Notes: generated by a model not told the origin, from the sequence alone. A DNA stretch of 64,000 bases from Sphingomonas hengshuiensis (GCF_000935025.1 NZ_CP010836.1:2480001-2544000); one strand, 5' to 3'. Numbered from the stretch's first letter, positions 26,335-34,588 are shown. Made by a program: numbers and translations.

Positions 26335-26836
26335 TCAGTGCCTCGCGGACCGCCGCGCGGTTCCACCGCGCCGTCACGCGCGGCGCGCGCGCACGCGGGC
26401 GGCGCGGAGCATGGGGCCGCTGGACAGGGGGAAGGTCGATATAGGTCTCAAATGCAGGCACGACGGGCGCAGGCTGGGGTGCAACGGGCGCAGGCTCAAG
26501 GGCCGCGACGGGCTCCGGCTGCGGCGCAGGCTGAGGCGGGGATGCGACGGCCTGCGCGGGTGTCGTCGGCGCCGTCGTGATGCCGGTCTCGATCATCGCA
26601 TGCCCCTCCGGCCCCATCAGGATCAAATGCTCGCACCCGTCGCGCCGGATCAGCGCGACCGATCGCTTGGCATCGACCGTCAGCCGCTCGACAAGCTCGA
26701 CTCGCTTGCCGCGCCCGCCGGCGATGCGCCCGGGCAACTTCAGGTCGTACCGGCGCACCGCCCATAGCGAACCCGCGAGCATGCCGAGCACCAGCCCGAG
26801 CGCCCCGAGCGTGCGGACCATCGAAAAGATATCCAT
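26327..26836 (-). CDS. fliO: Flagellar biosynthesis protein FliO
   Basis: The 169-residue product has one N-terminal membrane helix (LGALGLVLGMLAGSLWAVRR) and the short conserved FliO segment (RVELVERLTVDAKRSVALIRR and HLILMG), followed by a long Pro/Ala-rich tail. FliO helps assemble FliP into the export gate. It starts inside the stop of the small fliN-like gene (TGATG) and overlaps fliP. Confidence 0.82.
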   Translation of the reverse strand: MDIFSMVRTLGALGLVLGMLAGSLWAVRRYDLKLPGRIAGGRGKRVELVERLTVDAKRSVALIRRDGCEHLILMGPEGHAMIETGITTAPTTPAQAVASPPQPAPQPEPVAALEPAPVAPQPAPVVPAFETYIDLPPVQRPHAPRRPRARAPRVTARWNRAAVREALNA

Positions 26837-27072
26837 CAGTGCTGCTGCTTCCGGACGATCTCGGAAACCTCGATCGACATCTGGTCCTCGTCGACCAGGA
26901 TGCGTCCCATCGCGACGAGTTCGCCGTTGACATAGATGAGGCTGGGGTCGTCCTGCCCGCAATCGAGCGGGATCATCGCGCCGCGGCTCATCTGTAATAT
27001 CTGCTTGATCGGCACCTCCGCCGATCCGAGCACGATCGACAGGTCGATCATAATTCCATCGAGTACCGACAT
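26836..27072 (-). CDS. fliN: Short FliN-like switch protein (SpoA domain)
   Basis: Only 78 residues, it is essentially a bare SpoA/FliN domain: IDLSIVLGSAEVPIKQILQM, GAMIPLDCGQDDPSLIYVNG, ELVAMGRILVDEDQMSIEV. FliN proteins line the bottom of the C ring with FliM. A second, longer fliN lies in the fliF operon, so the genome region carries two. It is first in fliN-fliO-fliP and has its own motility-type promoter. Confidence 0.85.
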   Translation of the reverse strand: MSVLDGIMIDLSIVLGSAEVPIKQILQMSRGAMIPLDCGQDDPSLIYVNGELVAMGRILVDEDQMSIEVSEIVRKQQH

Positions 27073-27092
27073 GGGTTCCCCTTTCAGGATAA

Positions 27093-27149
27093 CTTATAGG
27101 AACCTTTTTTCCGCCCCAGCGGCCCCTCCCGGCAAAAATTGCCTATTAT
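27093..27149. promoter_or_regulatory. Divergent fliN / flgC promoter region with perfect palindrome
   Basis: GGCAAAAATTGCC (27131-27143) is a perfect inverted repeat around a central A. On the minus strand CCTATAAG (27093-27100) lies 30 bases from it, facing fliN-fliO-fliP. On the plus strand CCTATTAT (27142-27149) overlaps its right edge and faces flgC. Confidence 0.55.
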
Positions 27150-27188
27150 GCTCGCAGTGACAGCAACGGCCCGGAAGGACGTGACGGA

Positions 27189-27596
27189 ATGGACTTGAAG
27201 GCATCGCTCGGCGTCTCCGCATCGGGGCTTCGCGCCCAGTCGTTGCGGATGCGCGTGATCGCGGAGAATCTGGCCAACCAGGATTCGGTCGCGACCACGC
27301 CGGGCGGCGACCCGTATCGCCGCCGCGTCGCCAGCTTCCAGGCCGAAGTCGACCGCAACACCGGCGCCACCGGCGTCAAGCTGACCGGCATCCAGACCGA
27401 CAAATCCAACTTCACCCGCGTCTATCAGCCCGGCCATCCGGCGGCAGACGGCGAGGGCTATGTGCTGAAGCCCAACGTCAACGGCCTCGTCGAGGCCGCC
27501 GACATGAAATCGGCGCAGCGCAGCTACGAAGCCAATCTCAATGCCATCGAGGCCGCGAAGAGCCTGACGATGCGCACCATCGACCTGCTCAAGTAA
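27189..27596 (+). CDS. flgC: Flagellar basal-body rod protein FlgC
   Basis: The 135-residue product has the axial N-terminal motif (LGVSASGLRAQSLRMRVIAENLANQDS) and the C-terminal FlgC signature (KPNVNGLVEAADMKSAQRSY, EANLNAIEAAKSLTMRTIDLLK). It builds the proximal rod. It is first in flgC-fliE-fliQ-fliR-flhB; its usual partner flgB is 7 kb away on the other strand. Confidence 0.95.
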   Translation: MDLKASLGVSASGLRAQSLRMRVIAENLANQDSVATTPGGDPYRRRVASFQAEVDRNTGATGVKLTGIQTDKSNFTRVYQPGHPAADGEGYVLKPNVNGLVEAADMKSAQRSYEANLNAIEAAKSLTMRTIDLLK

Positions 27597-27614
27597 CTCC
27601 AGGGGAGCATCATC

Positions 27615-27926
27615 ATGTCTATCGGAGCATTGGACGCGACGTCCGCCTATGGCCGCGTCGCGGGGCTGGGCAACAGCATCGGAAAGTCGGTCGGCAAGAC
27701 CGAGGAAAGCGGCGGCTTCGGCGCGATGGTCGAGGGGCTGGTCACCGGCACCGCCGACCAGATGCGCGTCGCCGAAAAGGCCTCGACCGCACAGGTCGCG
27801 GGCAAGGGCGACCTGATCGACGTCGTCACCGCGATCGGCGCGGCGGAAACCGCGCTCGACACGATGGTCGCGGTGCGCGATCGCGTCGTCAGCGCCTATT
27901 CCGACATCATGCGCATGCAGATCTGA
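27615..27926 (+). CDS. fliE: Flagellar hook-basal body complex protein FliE
   Basis: This 103-residue protein has the FliE pattern: GGFGAMVEGLVTGTADQMR, ASTAQVAGKGDLIDVVTAIG, AAETALDTMVAVRDRVVSAY. FliE joins the MS ring and export gate to the rod. It follows flgC with a GGGGAG ribosome site. Confidence 0.93.
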   Translation: MSIGALDATSAYGRVAGLGNSIGKSVGKTEESGGFGAMVEGLVTGTADQMRVAEKASTAQVAGKGDLIDVVTAIGAAETALDTMVAVRDRVVSAYSDIMRMQI

Positions 27927-27927
27927 C

Positions 27928-28191
27928 GTGACGCCGGACCAGGTCGTCGAGTTGGCCGAAGCCGCGCTGCTGCTCGTCCTGACCGTGGTCGGGCCGCTGC
28001 TGCTGACCTCGCTCATCGTCGGCAGCATCATCGGCCTGCTCCAGGCGCTGACCCAGATCCAGGAAACCACCCTGACCTTCGTGCCCAAGCTGTTCGCGAT
28101 GGGCATCGTGTTCCTGCTCACCCTGCCCGCAATGGGCCAGGCTTTGTCGGGATTCATGGCGAAGATCAGCGACCTGATCATCACCGGATGA
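27928..28191 (+). CDS. fliQ: Flagellar export gate protein FliQ
   Basis: From a GTG the product is 87 residues with two membrane helices and the conserved LLLTSLIVGSIIGLLQALTQIQE and TLTFVPKLFAMG. It packs around FliP/FliR. It starts just after the fliE stop and overlaps fliR (ATGA). Confidence 0.95.
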   Translation: MTPDQVVELAEAALLLVLTVVGPLLLTSLIVGSIIGLLQALTQIQETTLTFVPKLFAMGIVFLLTLPAMGQALSGFMAKISDLIITG

Positions 28192-28946
28192 TCGTCCCCG
28201 CCGACCTGGAGCTTCAGGTCACTGCCTTTTTCATCGTGTTCGCGCGCGTCGGCGCGGTGCTGATGCTGTTGCCCGTGTTCGGCGAAGACGCCGTGCCGGG
28301 CCGCATCCGGCTGATGATCGCCTTTGCGATGTCGGCGGCGCTGTACGGCATCCTCGGCGCCCCTGCCCGCGCGGCGGTTGCGGGCGGCGCGGTGCTGCCC
28401 GCGGTGATCGTGGCCGAGCTGATGACGGGCCTCGCAATGGGGATGATCGTCAAGATCCTGTTCTTCTCGATCTCGATGGCGGGATCGATCGTCAGCATGC
28501 AAATCGGGCTTTCCGCCGCCATGATCTTTGATCCGGCCCAGTCGAGCCAGGCGCCTTTGCTGTCGAAATTCGCTGGGATCGCCGCGGCTTTGGTGTGCAT
28601 GGGGATGCAGGTCCACCATCTCTGGCTGGGCGCGATCATCAACAGCTATCAGAGCTTCCCCATCGGCGGCCTGCCCCCGATGCAGGATTTCGCGCAGCTC
28701 GCGATCGAGGCGATCGGGCGGTCGATGACGCTGGGGATCAGCCTCGCGGCGCCGCTGATCGTGTACGGCATCGCGTTCAACGTCGCGCTGGGGCTCGCCG
28801 CGCGCATATCGCCTGCGATCCAGGTGTTCTTCATCGCCCAGCCGCTGAACCTGCTGCTCGGCCTCAGCCTCGCCGCCGCGACGATCGGGACGATGCTCAC
28901 CTTTTTCGGCCAGGCGATGGGCGACGCGATGCAGGGCGGCTGGTAA
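28188..28946 (+). CDS. fliR: Flagellar export gate protein FliR
   Basis: The 252-residue membrane protein has the family's hydrophobic repeats and motifs: FFIVFARVGAVLMLLPVFG near the start, AGSIVSMQIGLSAAMIFDP in the middle, and PAIQVFFIAQPLNLLLGLSL toward the end. It is part of the FliPQR export core. flhB begins directly after its stop. Confidence 0.95.
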   Translation: MIVPADLELQVTAFFIVFARVGAVLMLLPVFGEDAVPGRIRLMIAFAMSAALYGILGAPARAAVAGGAVLPAVIVAELMTGLAMGMIVKILFFSISMAGSIVSMQIGLSAAMIFDPAQSSQAPLLSKFAGIAAALVCMGMQVHHLWLGAIINSYQSFPIGGLPPMQDFAQLAIEAIGRSMTLGISLAAPLIVYGIAFNVALGLAARISPAIQVFFIAQPLNLLLGLSLAAATIGTMLTFFGQAMGDAMQGGW

Positions 28947-30014
28947 ATGGCCGAGGGCAGCGAAGAAGACAAAACACTCGACCCGACCGACAAGAAGCTC
29001 GACGATGCGCGCCAGAAGGGCGACGTGCCGATGGCGCCGGAAATGCGCCATGCGACGATGTTCGTCGCGATGCTGGTCGTGATGGGCGGATTGGGCGTGA
29101 TCACCGTGCAGGGGCTGGGGATGATCCTGGTCCGGCTATGGGGCGGCGCCGACGAGTTTCGGATGAGCCCCGACGGCGCACAGGCCTTTGCCACCGGCAT
29201 TTTGGGCGCCTTTGCCACCGCGATGGTCCCGGTGCTTTCCGCAATGTTCGGCTTCGCGCTGCTCGGCGGCATCCTCCAGGGGCGACCGATGATCGCGTGG
29301 ACGCGGATCAAGCCCAAATTCTCCAAGCTCAATCCCGTCAGCGGCGCGGCGCGGCTGTTCGGCAAGCAATCGCTGGTCGAGTTCCTAAAGACCCTCGCCA
29401 AGCTCTGCATCGTCGTCGGCATCACCTATTCGGTCGCATGGCCGCACGCGGCGGGGATCGAGCGGCTGGTCGGCGCCGACCTCCAGGCGACCGGCGCCGC
29501 CGCCAACGGCATCGTCTGGGCAATGCTCCAGCCGATCGCGACGCTGGTCGGCGCGCTGGCGCTGTTCGATTTCGTCTGGCAGCGCCGCGCCTATCTCAAA
29601 AAGATGCGGATGAGCCTTCAGGAAGTGAAGGACGAGCATAAGGAAAGCGAAGGCGATCCCAAGATCAAGGGCAAGATCCGCCAGATGCAGATGCAGCGCG
29701 CGCGCAGCCGGATGATGGCGAACGTGCCCAAGGCCAGCGTCGTGATCACCAACCCGACGCACTATGCGATCGCGCTCCAATATGATCACGGCGCAATGGC
29801 GGCGCCGGTGGTGGTGGCGAAGGGCGTCGACGCCGTCGCGCTCAAGATCCGCGAAATCGCTGCTGCGAACAATATCCCGCTGGTCGAGAACCGCCCGCTC
29901 GCGCGCGCACTATACGCCAGCGCCGAGCTGGACCGCCCGATCCCGGTCGAACATTATGCGGCGGTGGCCGAAGTCATCAGCTTCGTGATGCGGATCGCGC
30001 GCAACCGGCGGTAG
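28947..30014 (+). CDS. flhB: Flagellar export switch protein FlhB
   Basis: The 355-residue product opens with EDKTLDPTDKKLDDARQKGD, has four membrane segments, and a cytoplasmic domain with the self-cleavage site NPTH (Asn269-His272) in VVITNPTHYAIALQYD. Cleavage switches export from rod/hook to filament substrates. It ends the flgC-fliEQR-flhB operon and is convergent with fliX. Confidence 0.96.
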   Translation: MAEGSEEDKTLDPTDKKLDDARQKGDVPMAPEMRHATMFVAMLVVMGGLGVITVQGLGMILVRLWGGADEFRMSPDGAQAFATGILGAFATAMVPVLSAMFGFALLGGILQGRPMIAWTRIKPKFSKLNPVSGAARLFGKQSLVEFLKTLAKLCIVVGITYSVAWPHAAGIERLVGADLQATGAAANGIVWAMLQPIATLVGALALFDFVWQRRAYLKKMRMSLQEVKDEHKESEGDPKIKGKIRQMQMQRARSRMMANVPKASVVITNPTHYAIALQYDHGAMAAPVVVAKGVDAVALKIREIAAANNIPLVENRPLARALYASAELDRPIPVEHYAAVAEVISFVMRIARNRR

Positions 30015-30063
30015 GCTTGCGCGGACATGCGCGGCATCGCGCATGCGCCGCCCGCCCCGCTCC

Positions 30064-30480
30064 TCACGCCTCGACGTCGAACTTCGCCAGCTCCACGCGC
30101 ACGCGCAGGTCGATCTCCGACAAAATGTCCTTGAGCACCGGATCGTCGGGATTGGTGAACCCCTGCGACCATTCGGCGATCTCCTGCAACCGCGCGACGC
30201 TGGGCGTGCCGGCCAGCACTTCGCGGTGCAGCCGGTCGAGCGCGTCGAGGCCGCGTTCGGCATCCACGGCCTGTTTGCGCCGCCGCTCGATCCCCGGATC
30301 GCCGGCGGCGAGCGCCACCAGCATCTGGACGCTGGGCATCGGCGGGGCGCCCGGCCCGGACACCGGCGGTTGCGGCATCGCGCGCGGCCCGTCCTCGTTC
30401 ATCGGAAAGCTCGGCACGACCTTGGGCAGCGCCGCAAAGGCGCCGCGGAGCAGGATCGTGGAAAGGCCTTCGATGCGCAC
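30064..30480 (-). CDS. fliX: Flagellar assembly regulator FliX
   Basis: A GTG start gives 138 residues: a Pro-rich N-terminal third, then the helical family core (SVQMLVALAAGDPGIERRRK, VDAERGLDALDRLHREVLAG, DDPVLKDILSEIDLRVRVEL, AKFDVEA). In Caulobacter fliX is divergent from flgI exactly as here; FliX couples basal-body assembly to the activator FlbD. Finding both fliX and flbD in this window supports a conserved checkpoint. Confidence 0.85.
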   Translation of the reverse strand: MRIEGLSTILLRGAFAALPKVVPSFPMNEDGPRAMPQPPVSGPGAPPMPSVQMLVALAAGDPGIERRRKQAVDAERGLDALDRLHREVLAGTPSVARLQEIAEWSQGFTNPDDPVLKDILSEIDLRVRVELAKFDVEA

Positions 30481-30518
30481 GAAATACGGTCCCCCGGGCC
30501 ATCACGGCCCACCTTTAT

Positions 30519-30526
30519 CCTATAAG
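30519..30526 (+). promoter_or_regulatory. flgI promoter -10 element
   Basis: CCTATAAG lies 36 bases before the flgI start. Because ATCCTATAAGAAT is nearly palindromic, the same site may serve fliX on the other strand (TTCTTATAGGAT). I see no A/T-cored palindrome 27 bases upstream. Confidence 0.45.
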
Positions 30527-30562
30527 AATATTACTGCGGCTTTTCCACTTTCCCGAGGGTTT

Positions 30563-31666
30563 ATGAAGCGCATTGCCGCTCTGATACTGGTCCTGATCGC
30601 CACGCTGGCATTTGCCCCCTACGCGGCGGCACAGACGCGCATCAAGGACGTCGTCGATGTCGAGAATGTCCGCGAGAACCAGCTCGTCGGCTATGGCCTC
30701 GTCGTGGGTCTCGCGGGCACCGGCGATCGCATGCGCAACGCGCCGTTCACCGAGGAATCGATGCAGGCGATGCTCGAGCGGATGGGGGTCAACATCCGCG
30801 GCACGCAGATGCGGACCCAGAATGTCGCCGCCGTCTCGATCACCGCAACGATGCCGCCCTTTGCCCGCTCGGGCTCGCGGATCGATGTGCAGGTCGCAGC
30901 GCTGGGCGATGCCTCCAGCCTTCAGGGCGGAACGCTGATCGCCTCGTCGCTGCGCGCGCTCGACGGCGAGATCTACGCCGTCGCGCAGGGCAATGTCGCG
31001 GTGTCGGGCTTCAAGGGCCAGGGCGCCGCCGCCAGCGTCAGCCGGGGCGTCACCACTTCCGCGCGCATCGCCAATGGCGCGATCGTCGAGCGCGAAGTGC
31101 CCTATGCCCTCACCTCCGCCGTCAGCCTGAAGCTGGCGCTCAAAAACCCTGATTTCGCCACCGCCGCGCGGATTGCTGCGGCGATCAACGGCAAATATCC
31201 GGGCACCGCCGAGGTGCTCGATCCCGGCACGGTCGAACTGTCGCCGGGCACCCGCTTCGCCGGCGGCGTGATCGACCTGGTCACGCGCATCGGCGACCTC
31301 GAGGTCCGCGTCGACCAGCCCGCGCGGATCGTCATCAACGAAGCCTCGGGCACCGTCGTGATGAACAACGACGTGCGCGTGACCCCGGTCGCGATCGCGC
31401 AGGGCGGGCTCACCATCACCGTGAGCGAAGCGCCGCAGGTCTCGCAGCCCGCGCCGATGTCCAACGGAGAGACCACCGTCGTCCCCCGCACCCAGGTTCA
31501 GGTCAATGACGGCAACGACGCCTCGCTGGCGACGATCACGGGGGAATCGCTGCAATCTTTGGTCAGCGGGCTGAATACGCTCGGCGTGTCCCCCCGCGAC
31601 CTGATCACCATTCTCCAGGCCGTGAAGAGCGCAGGCGCGCTCCAGGCCGAAATCGAGGTCCAATAA
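30563..31666 (+). CDS. flgI: Flagellar P-ring protein FlgI
   Basis: The ATG after the promoter gives 367 residues with a signal peptide (MKRIAALILVLIATLAFAPYA, cut after AAAQ). The mature start TRIKDVVDVENVRENQLVGY and GLVVGLAGTGD are diagnostic; VQAALGDASSL-, RDLITILQAVKSAGALQAEIEV- regions complete the family pattern. It forms the periplasmic P ring. It is coupled to flgJ by TAATG. Confidence 0.96.
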   Translation: MKRIAALILVLIATLAFAPYAAAQTRIKDVVDVENVRENQLVGYGLVVGLAGTGDRMRNAPFTEESMQAMLERMGVNIRGTQMRTQNVAAVSITATMPPFARSGSRIDVQVAALGDASSLQGGTLIASSLRALDGEIYAVAQGNVAVSGFKGQGAAASVSRGVTTSARIANGAIVEREVPYALTSAVSLKLALKNPDFATAARIAAAINGKYPGTAEVLDPGTVELSPGTRFAGGVIDLVTRIGDLEVRVDQPARIVINEASGTVVMNNDVRVTPVAIAQGGLTITVSEAPQVSQPAPMSNGETTVVPRTQVQVNDGNDASLATITGESLQSLVSGLNTLGVSPRDLITILQAVKSAGALQAEIEVQ

Positions 31667-31956
31667 TGCCCGACATCGCCCCCGTAACCCCCGCCGCGCC
31701 GCCCCCTGCCATGCCCAGGGTCGATGCCAGGAACGCCGCCACCGCGCGCAATTTCGAGGCCGTCTTTCTCGGCCAGATGACCCAGCTAATGCTCGAGAGC
31801 GTCGATCGCGAGGGCGGTTTCGGCGGCGGGCATGGCGAAGACATGTTCCGCGGCGTGCTCGCGGAGAAGCTGGGCACCGAAATGGCCAAGCGCGGCGGCA
31901 TCGGCCTCGCGCCGGCGGTGCTCGATCAGATCCTCAAGCTGCAACAGGGCCGATAA
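31666..31956 (+). CDS. flgJ: Rod-binding protein (FlgJ N-terminal domain only)
   Basis: The 96-residue protein contains the rod-binding signature (ARNFEAVFLGQMTQLMLESV, FRGVLAEKLGTEMAKRGGIG) but no C-terminal peptidoglycan hydrolase domain. This short form is normal in alphaproteobacteria, where it caps or chaperones rod assembly and a separate enzyme opens the wall. It overlaps flgI and the next gene by one base each. Confidence 0.9.
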   Translation: MPDIAPVTPAAPPPAMPRVDARNAATARNFEAVFLGQMTQLMLESVDREGGFGGGHGEDMFRGVLAEKLGTEMAKRGGIGLAPAVLDQILKLQQGR

Positions 31957-32378
31957 TGACCGCGCATCTGATCGACGCCATGCTCTCGCTGACTTCGCTG
32001 ATGGAGGAAGAAAGCGAGAAGCTGTCGCGCACCCCCTATTTGCCCGAACTGCCCGAGATCGCCAACGCAAAGCTCCGCCTGACCGGGCGGATCGAGGCCG
32101 AAGTCGCGCGGCTCAAGCGCGGGTCGGAGGATTGGCTGACCCAGCTCGACGCCGACACGCGGCTCCAGCTGGCGGACGCCAGCCGCAACCTGCGCGACGC
32201 CTGCACCGTCAACGCCCAGATCCTGTCGCGCCAGATCGAGCTGTCCGTCGAAATGATGGCCGCAATCGCCGCCGAGGCCCAGCGACTGACCGGCAGCCGC
32301 AGCAGCACCTATGGCGCCGGCGGCGGCCTGGGCGGGCTGGAGGCCCCCGCCCCGATCTCGATCAACGCGCGGCTCTAG
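31956..32378 (+). CDS. FlgN-like flagellar export chaperone (putative)
   Basis: The 140-residue helical protein (LIDAMLSLTSLMEEESEKLS, then LRLTGRIEAEVARLKRGSED and LRDACTVNAQILSRQIELSV) follows flgJ with a one-base overlap. Length, helical hairpin character and position fit FlgN, the chaperone of FlgK and FlgL, but similarity is low. Its stop overlaps the end of the convergent SDR gene. Confidence 0.6.
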   Translation: MTAHLIDAMLSLTSLMEEESEKLSRTPYLPELPEIANAKLRLTGRIEAEVARLKRGSEDWLTQLDADTRLQLADASRNLRDACTVNAQILSRQIELSVEMMAAIAAEAQRLTGSRSSTYGAGGGLGGLEAPAPISINARL

Positions 32379-33286
32379 AGCGGGGTGACGTCGACGCCCG
32401 TCAGCTTGATCGAGCGATCCCAAAGCCGTTGCGCAATCGTCGCATCCACAGCGTTCGGACTGCGGCCCGACGGCCCAGAGGGCCCTTTCAATTCATTCCA
32501 TCCGATCGGGCCATAATAGCCCCCCGGGTTGACGACGCTTGTCGCAGCCTGAAGCGATGGCCATGCCCCCATCGCTGCCGTGTTGAACCGCAATAGCTTT
32601 GCCAGCGGGACAACGATCGATCTCAACAGCCGCTGCTCTCGGCCGAGACTCGTTATCGCCAAGCCTGGATGAGAGCCGATCGCGATTATCGGCGAACCCG
32701 CGGCCCTGAGACGCTGGTCGAGTTCGAAGAGGAACAACATGTTCGCGAGCTTGCTGTTGGCGTAGCGAGACGAGTGACCGTATCCCTTTCCCGCGTTGTC
32801 GAGGTCGTCGAAGTCGATCACTCCGGTCCTGTGCGATGCGCTGCCGGTGATCACCACGCGCGGTACTGAGGCTTCTGCCAATTTTGGAAGCAGCAGGCAG
32901 GTGAAGGCGAAGCTTCCCAGGTGATTTGTTCCGAAGTGCTGCTCGAACCCTTGTTTGGTTTGGGAGAGAGTAAACTCCATCACGCCTGCATTGTTGATCA
33001 GCACGTCGATCACAGGGCCTGCGGAAAGCGTTTCAGCGGCAGTGCGGATGCTGTCGAGATCGCTCTGATCGTATGCGAGAAATTCCAGCTCGGCGCCCGG
33101 GTTCAGCGCGCGGATACGCATGATCGCGGCGTCCGCTTTGGGCTTGCTGCGGCAGGCCATGACGACGCGCGCGCGCCGAGCCGCTAGTACGCGCGTTATC
33201 TCAAATCCCAATCCGGAATTCGCGCCAGTGACCACGAATGTCTTGCCGCTCTGATCTGTCACGTCGCTTTCGGAAAATCCGCTCAT
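32375..33286 (-). CDS. Short-chain dehydrogenase/reductase
   Basis: The 303-residue enzyme has the Rossmann motif TGANSGLG, the NNAG motif (VLINNAGVMEF), the catalytic serine strand (RVVITGSASH) and the YANSK active site (Tyr-x-x-x-Lys). It resembles the retinol dehydrogenase/light-dependent oxidoreductase branch; the substrate is unknown. It is divergent from a TetR regulator, which probably controls it. This pair interrupts the flagellar locus and looks lower in GC than its surroundings, suggesting acquisition. Confidence 0.85.
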   Translation of the reverse strand: MSGFSESDVTDQSGKTFVVTGANSGLGFEITRVLAARRARVVMACRSKPKADAAIMRIRALNPGAELEFLAYDQSDLDSIRTAAETLSAGPVIDVLINNAGVMEFTLSQTKQGFEQHFGTNHLGSFAFTCLLLPKLAEASVPRVVITGSASHRTGVIDFDDLDNAGKGYGHSSRYANSKLANMLFLFELDQRLRAAGSPIIAIGSHPGLAITSLGREQRLLRSIVVPLAKLLRFNTAAMGAWPSLQAATSVVNPGGYYGPIGWNELKGPSGPSGRSPNAVDATIAQRLWDRSIKLTGVDVTPL

Positions 33287-33361
33287 CCTGCGCTCTCTTT
33301 CACTTCAAGTCATCGTCGAATGACGCACGGAACGCCGAGATCGCGCCTTAACATCTCGATT

Positions 33362-33410
33362 TGAACGATGTACAGATCGACCATAGAGGGTATCTGAACA
33401 ATGTCTAGAT
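33362..33410. promoter_or_regulatory. Direct repeats between SDR and TetR genes, candidate operators
   Basis: TGAACGATGTACAGAT (33362-33377) and TGAACAATGTCTAGAT (33395-33410) match at 13 of 16 positions, 33 bases apart start to start, immediately before the TetR start. They also lie between the SDR start and its upstream region. TetR operators commonly look like this; binding is inferred. Confidence 0.5.
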
Positions 33411-33420
33411 TGGAAAACGA

Positions 33421-34044
33421 TTGAGCGATTCTGGTCCTGTGCGCGGCTACCATCATGGCGAATTGCGGACGGCCATGATTGACGCCGCCGCCGCCATCAT
33501 TTCCGACGAAGGGGTAGAGGGCTTTACATTGCGCGCAGCGGCACGCCGGGCTGGCGTTTCTCCCGGGGCACCCGCCCATCACTTCGGCAACATAAAAGGT
33601 TTACTGACCGAGGTGGCCACGCTCGCCTATAAGGAGCTTTATCACTGTTTCAGTACGGTCGAGCGCGGCGCCACGCCTGGGGCGACGCTGCGGTCCATGG
33701 CGCGGGCCTATATTGACTTCGCCCTGAACAACCCGGGCCGTTTTCAATTGATGTACCGCAAAGATCTCGTGAACCGGTTGGATGCGCGATACGCACAAGC
33801 CAGCAAAGCCACGCTGGAGATGTTCGCCCTTGCAGCAGCAGACGTCTACGGGGTCTCCGACCTTGCGGTCGAAGGCCAGAGCACGGGATATGCAGGCATC
33901 ATCGCTGCGTGGTCCACTGCCCACGGCATCGCTCACCTGGCTCTGGAAGAGAAGCTGGATTTCGTGACGCAGGGCGAGCACAGAATGCGCGACTTCATGG
34001 ATCGCGCTTTGCCATCGATTCTTGAGTCCCAATGGCCTGGGTGA
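33421..34044 (+). CDS. TetR-family transcriptional regulator
   Basis: The TTG start gives 207 residues. The N-terminal helix-turn-helix reads GFTLRAAARRAGVSPGAPAH, followed by HFGNIKGLLTEVATLAYKEL; the C-terminal ligand-binding half contains MYRKDLVNRLDARYAQASKA and a TetR_C_33-like tail. It is divergent from the SDR gene and likely represses it and itself through the repeats just upstream of its start. Confidence 0.88.
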   Translation: MSDSGPVRGYHHGELRTAMIDAAAAIISDEGVEGFTLRAAARRAGVSPGAPAHHFGNIKGLLTEVATLAYKELYHCFSTVERGATPGATLRSMARAYIDFALNNPGRFQLMYRKDLVNRLDARYAQASKATLEMFALAAADVYGVSDLAVEGQSTGYAGIIAAWSTAHGIAHLALEEKLDFVTQGEHRMRDFMDRALPSILESQWPG

Positions 34045-34366
34045 GTTGCCCTCTTGCTAACAGAGAAACGTTGATACGGCCTCCCGAGTCGGCAACTGTA
34101 GGAACATCCGCTTTCGAAGGTACCTGTCCAAAAGCAGTCAGAGCACTCCCCACCCAATTCCGGGCACTCGCGGCGAGCTTCGCCCGTACCGTCCGACGCA
34201 CCAGTCGCCCCCTTGCAATCGCGGCGATGTTCCCCATATGTACCGAACTTGTCCCCTTCCGGCGACCGCTCTTTGATTCCGTTAGTAACCCCTCCTGTGC
34301 GCAAGGCGGCGCGCTTCGCAGGCTCGACCCATGTTCCGGCTGGCGGTTCCCGCCAACGCTCCACGA

Positions 34367-34456
34367 GCCTAAACTTCCTAAACTTCGCATCCCCGCGCCG
34401 GCCCGTGGCGAGGCCTGCCGAAAAACGCGCATACGCCTAAACTTCCTAAACTTCGC
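34367..34456. repeat. 22-base direct repeat, two copies
   Basis: An identical 22-mer (beginning GCCTAAACTTCC and ending TAAACTTCGC) occurs at 34367-34388 and 34435-34456, 68 bases apart. Inside each copy CTAAACTTC is itself repeated in tandem. The sequence between has GC-rich palindromic parts. Confidence 0.65.
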
Positions 34457-34524
34457 TCGGTGGCCACCACCCCGGCGCGGTGGTTCTCCACCAAAATCGG
34501 TCCACAAATTGTGAGTGTGTCGCC

Positions 34525-34560
34525 GCAAAAAAGGCGCCACCCCAAACCGGGCAGCGCCTT
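34525..34560 (-). terminator. Rho-independent terminator of the FlaEY-like/flgB operon
   Basis: On the minus strand AAGGCGC pairs with GCGCCTT around a 16-base loop and four more T follow, about 30 bases past the flgB stop. Confidence 0.65.
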
Positions 34561-34588
34561 CCGCAGCATCCGTCCCACCACGCCGGCC

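Larger units (their letters stand above)
34045..34588. other. Non-coding stretch after the TetR gene
   Basis: About 540 bases without a credible gene; possible reading frames cross repeats and lack ribosome sites. It holds a 22-base direct repeat and the flgB terminator (both listed). Base composition is less GC-rich than the surroundings, fitting the edge of an inserted segment. Confidence 0.5.

Noticed and set aside
27128..27146. GGCAAAAATTGCC as a sigma-54 -24/-12 promoter
   Set aside because: The GG to GC spacing is eight bases rather than ten, and the sequence is a symmetric palindrome, more like a protein-binding site.
34032..34514. Plus- and minus-strand frames of 140-180 codons after the TetR gene
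   Set aside because: They cross the 22-base repeats and the TetR coding end, and their translations have low-complexity, unprotein-like composition.
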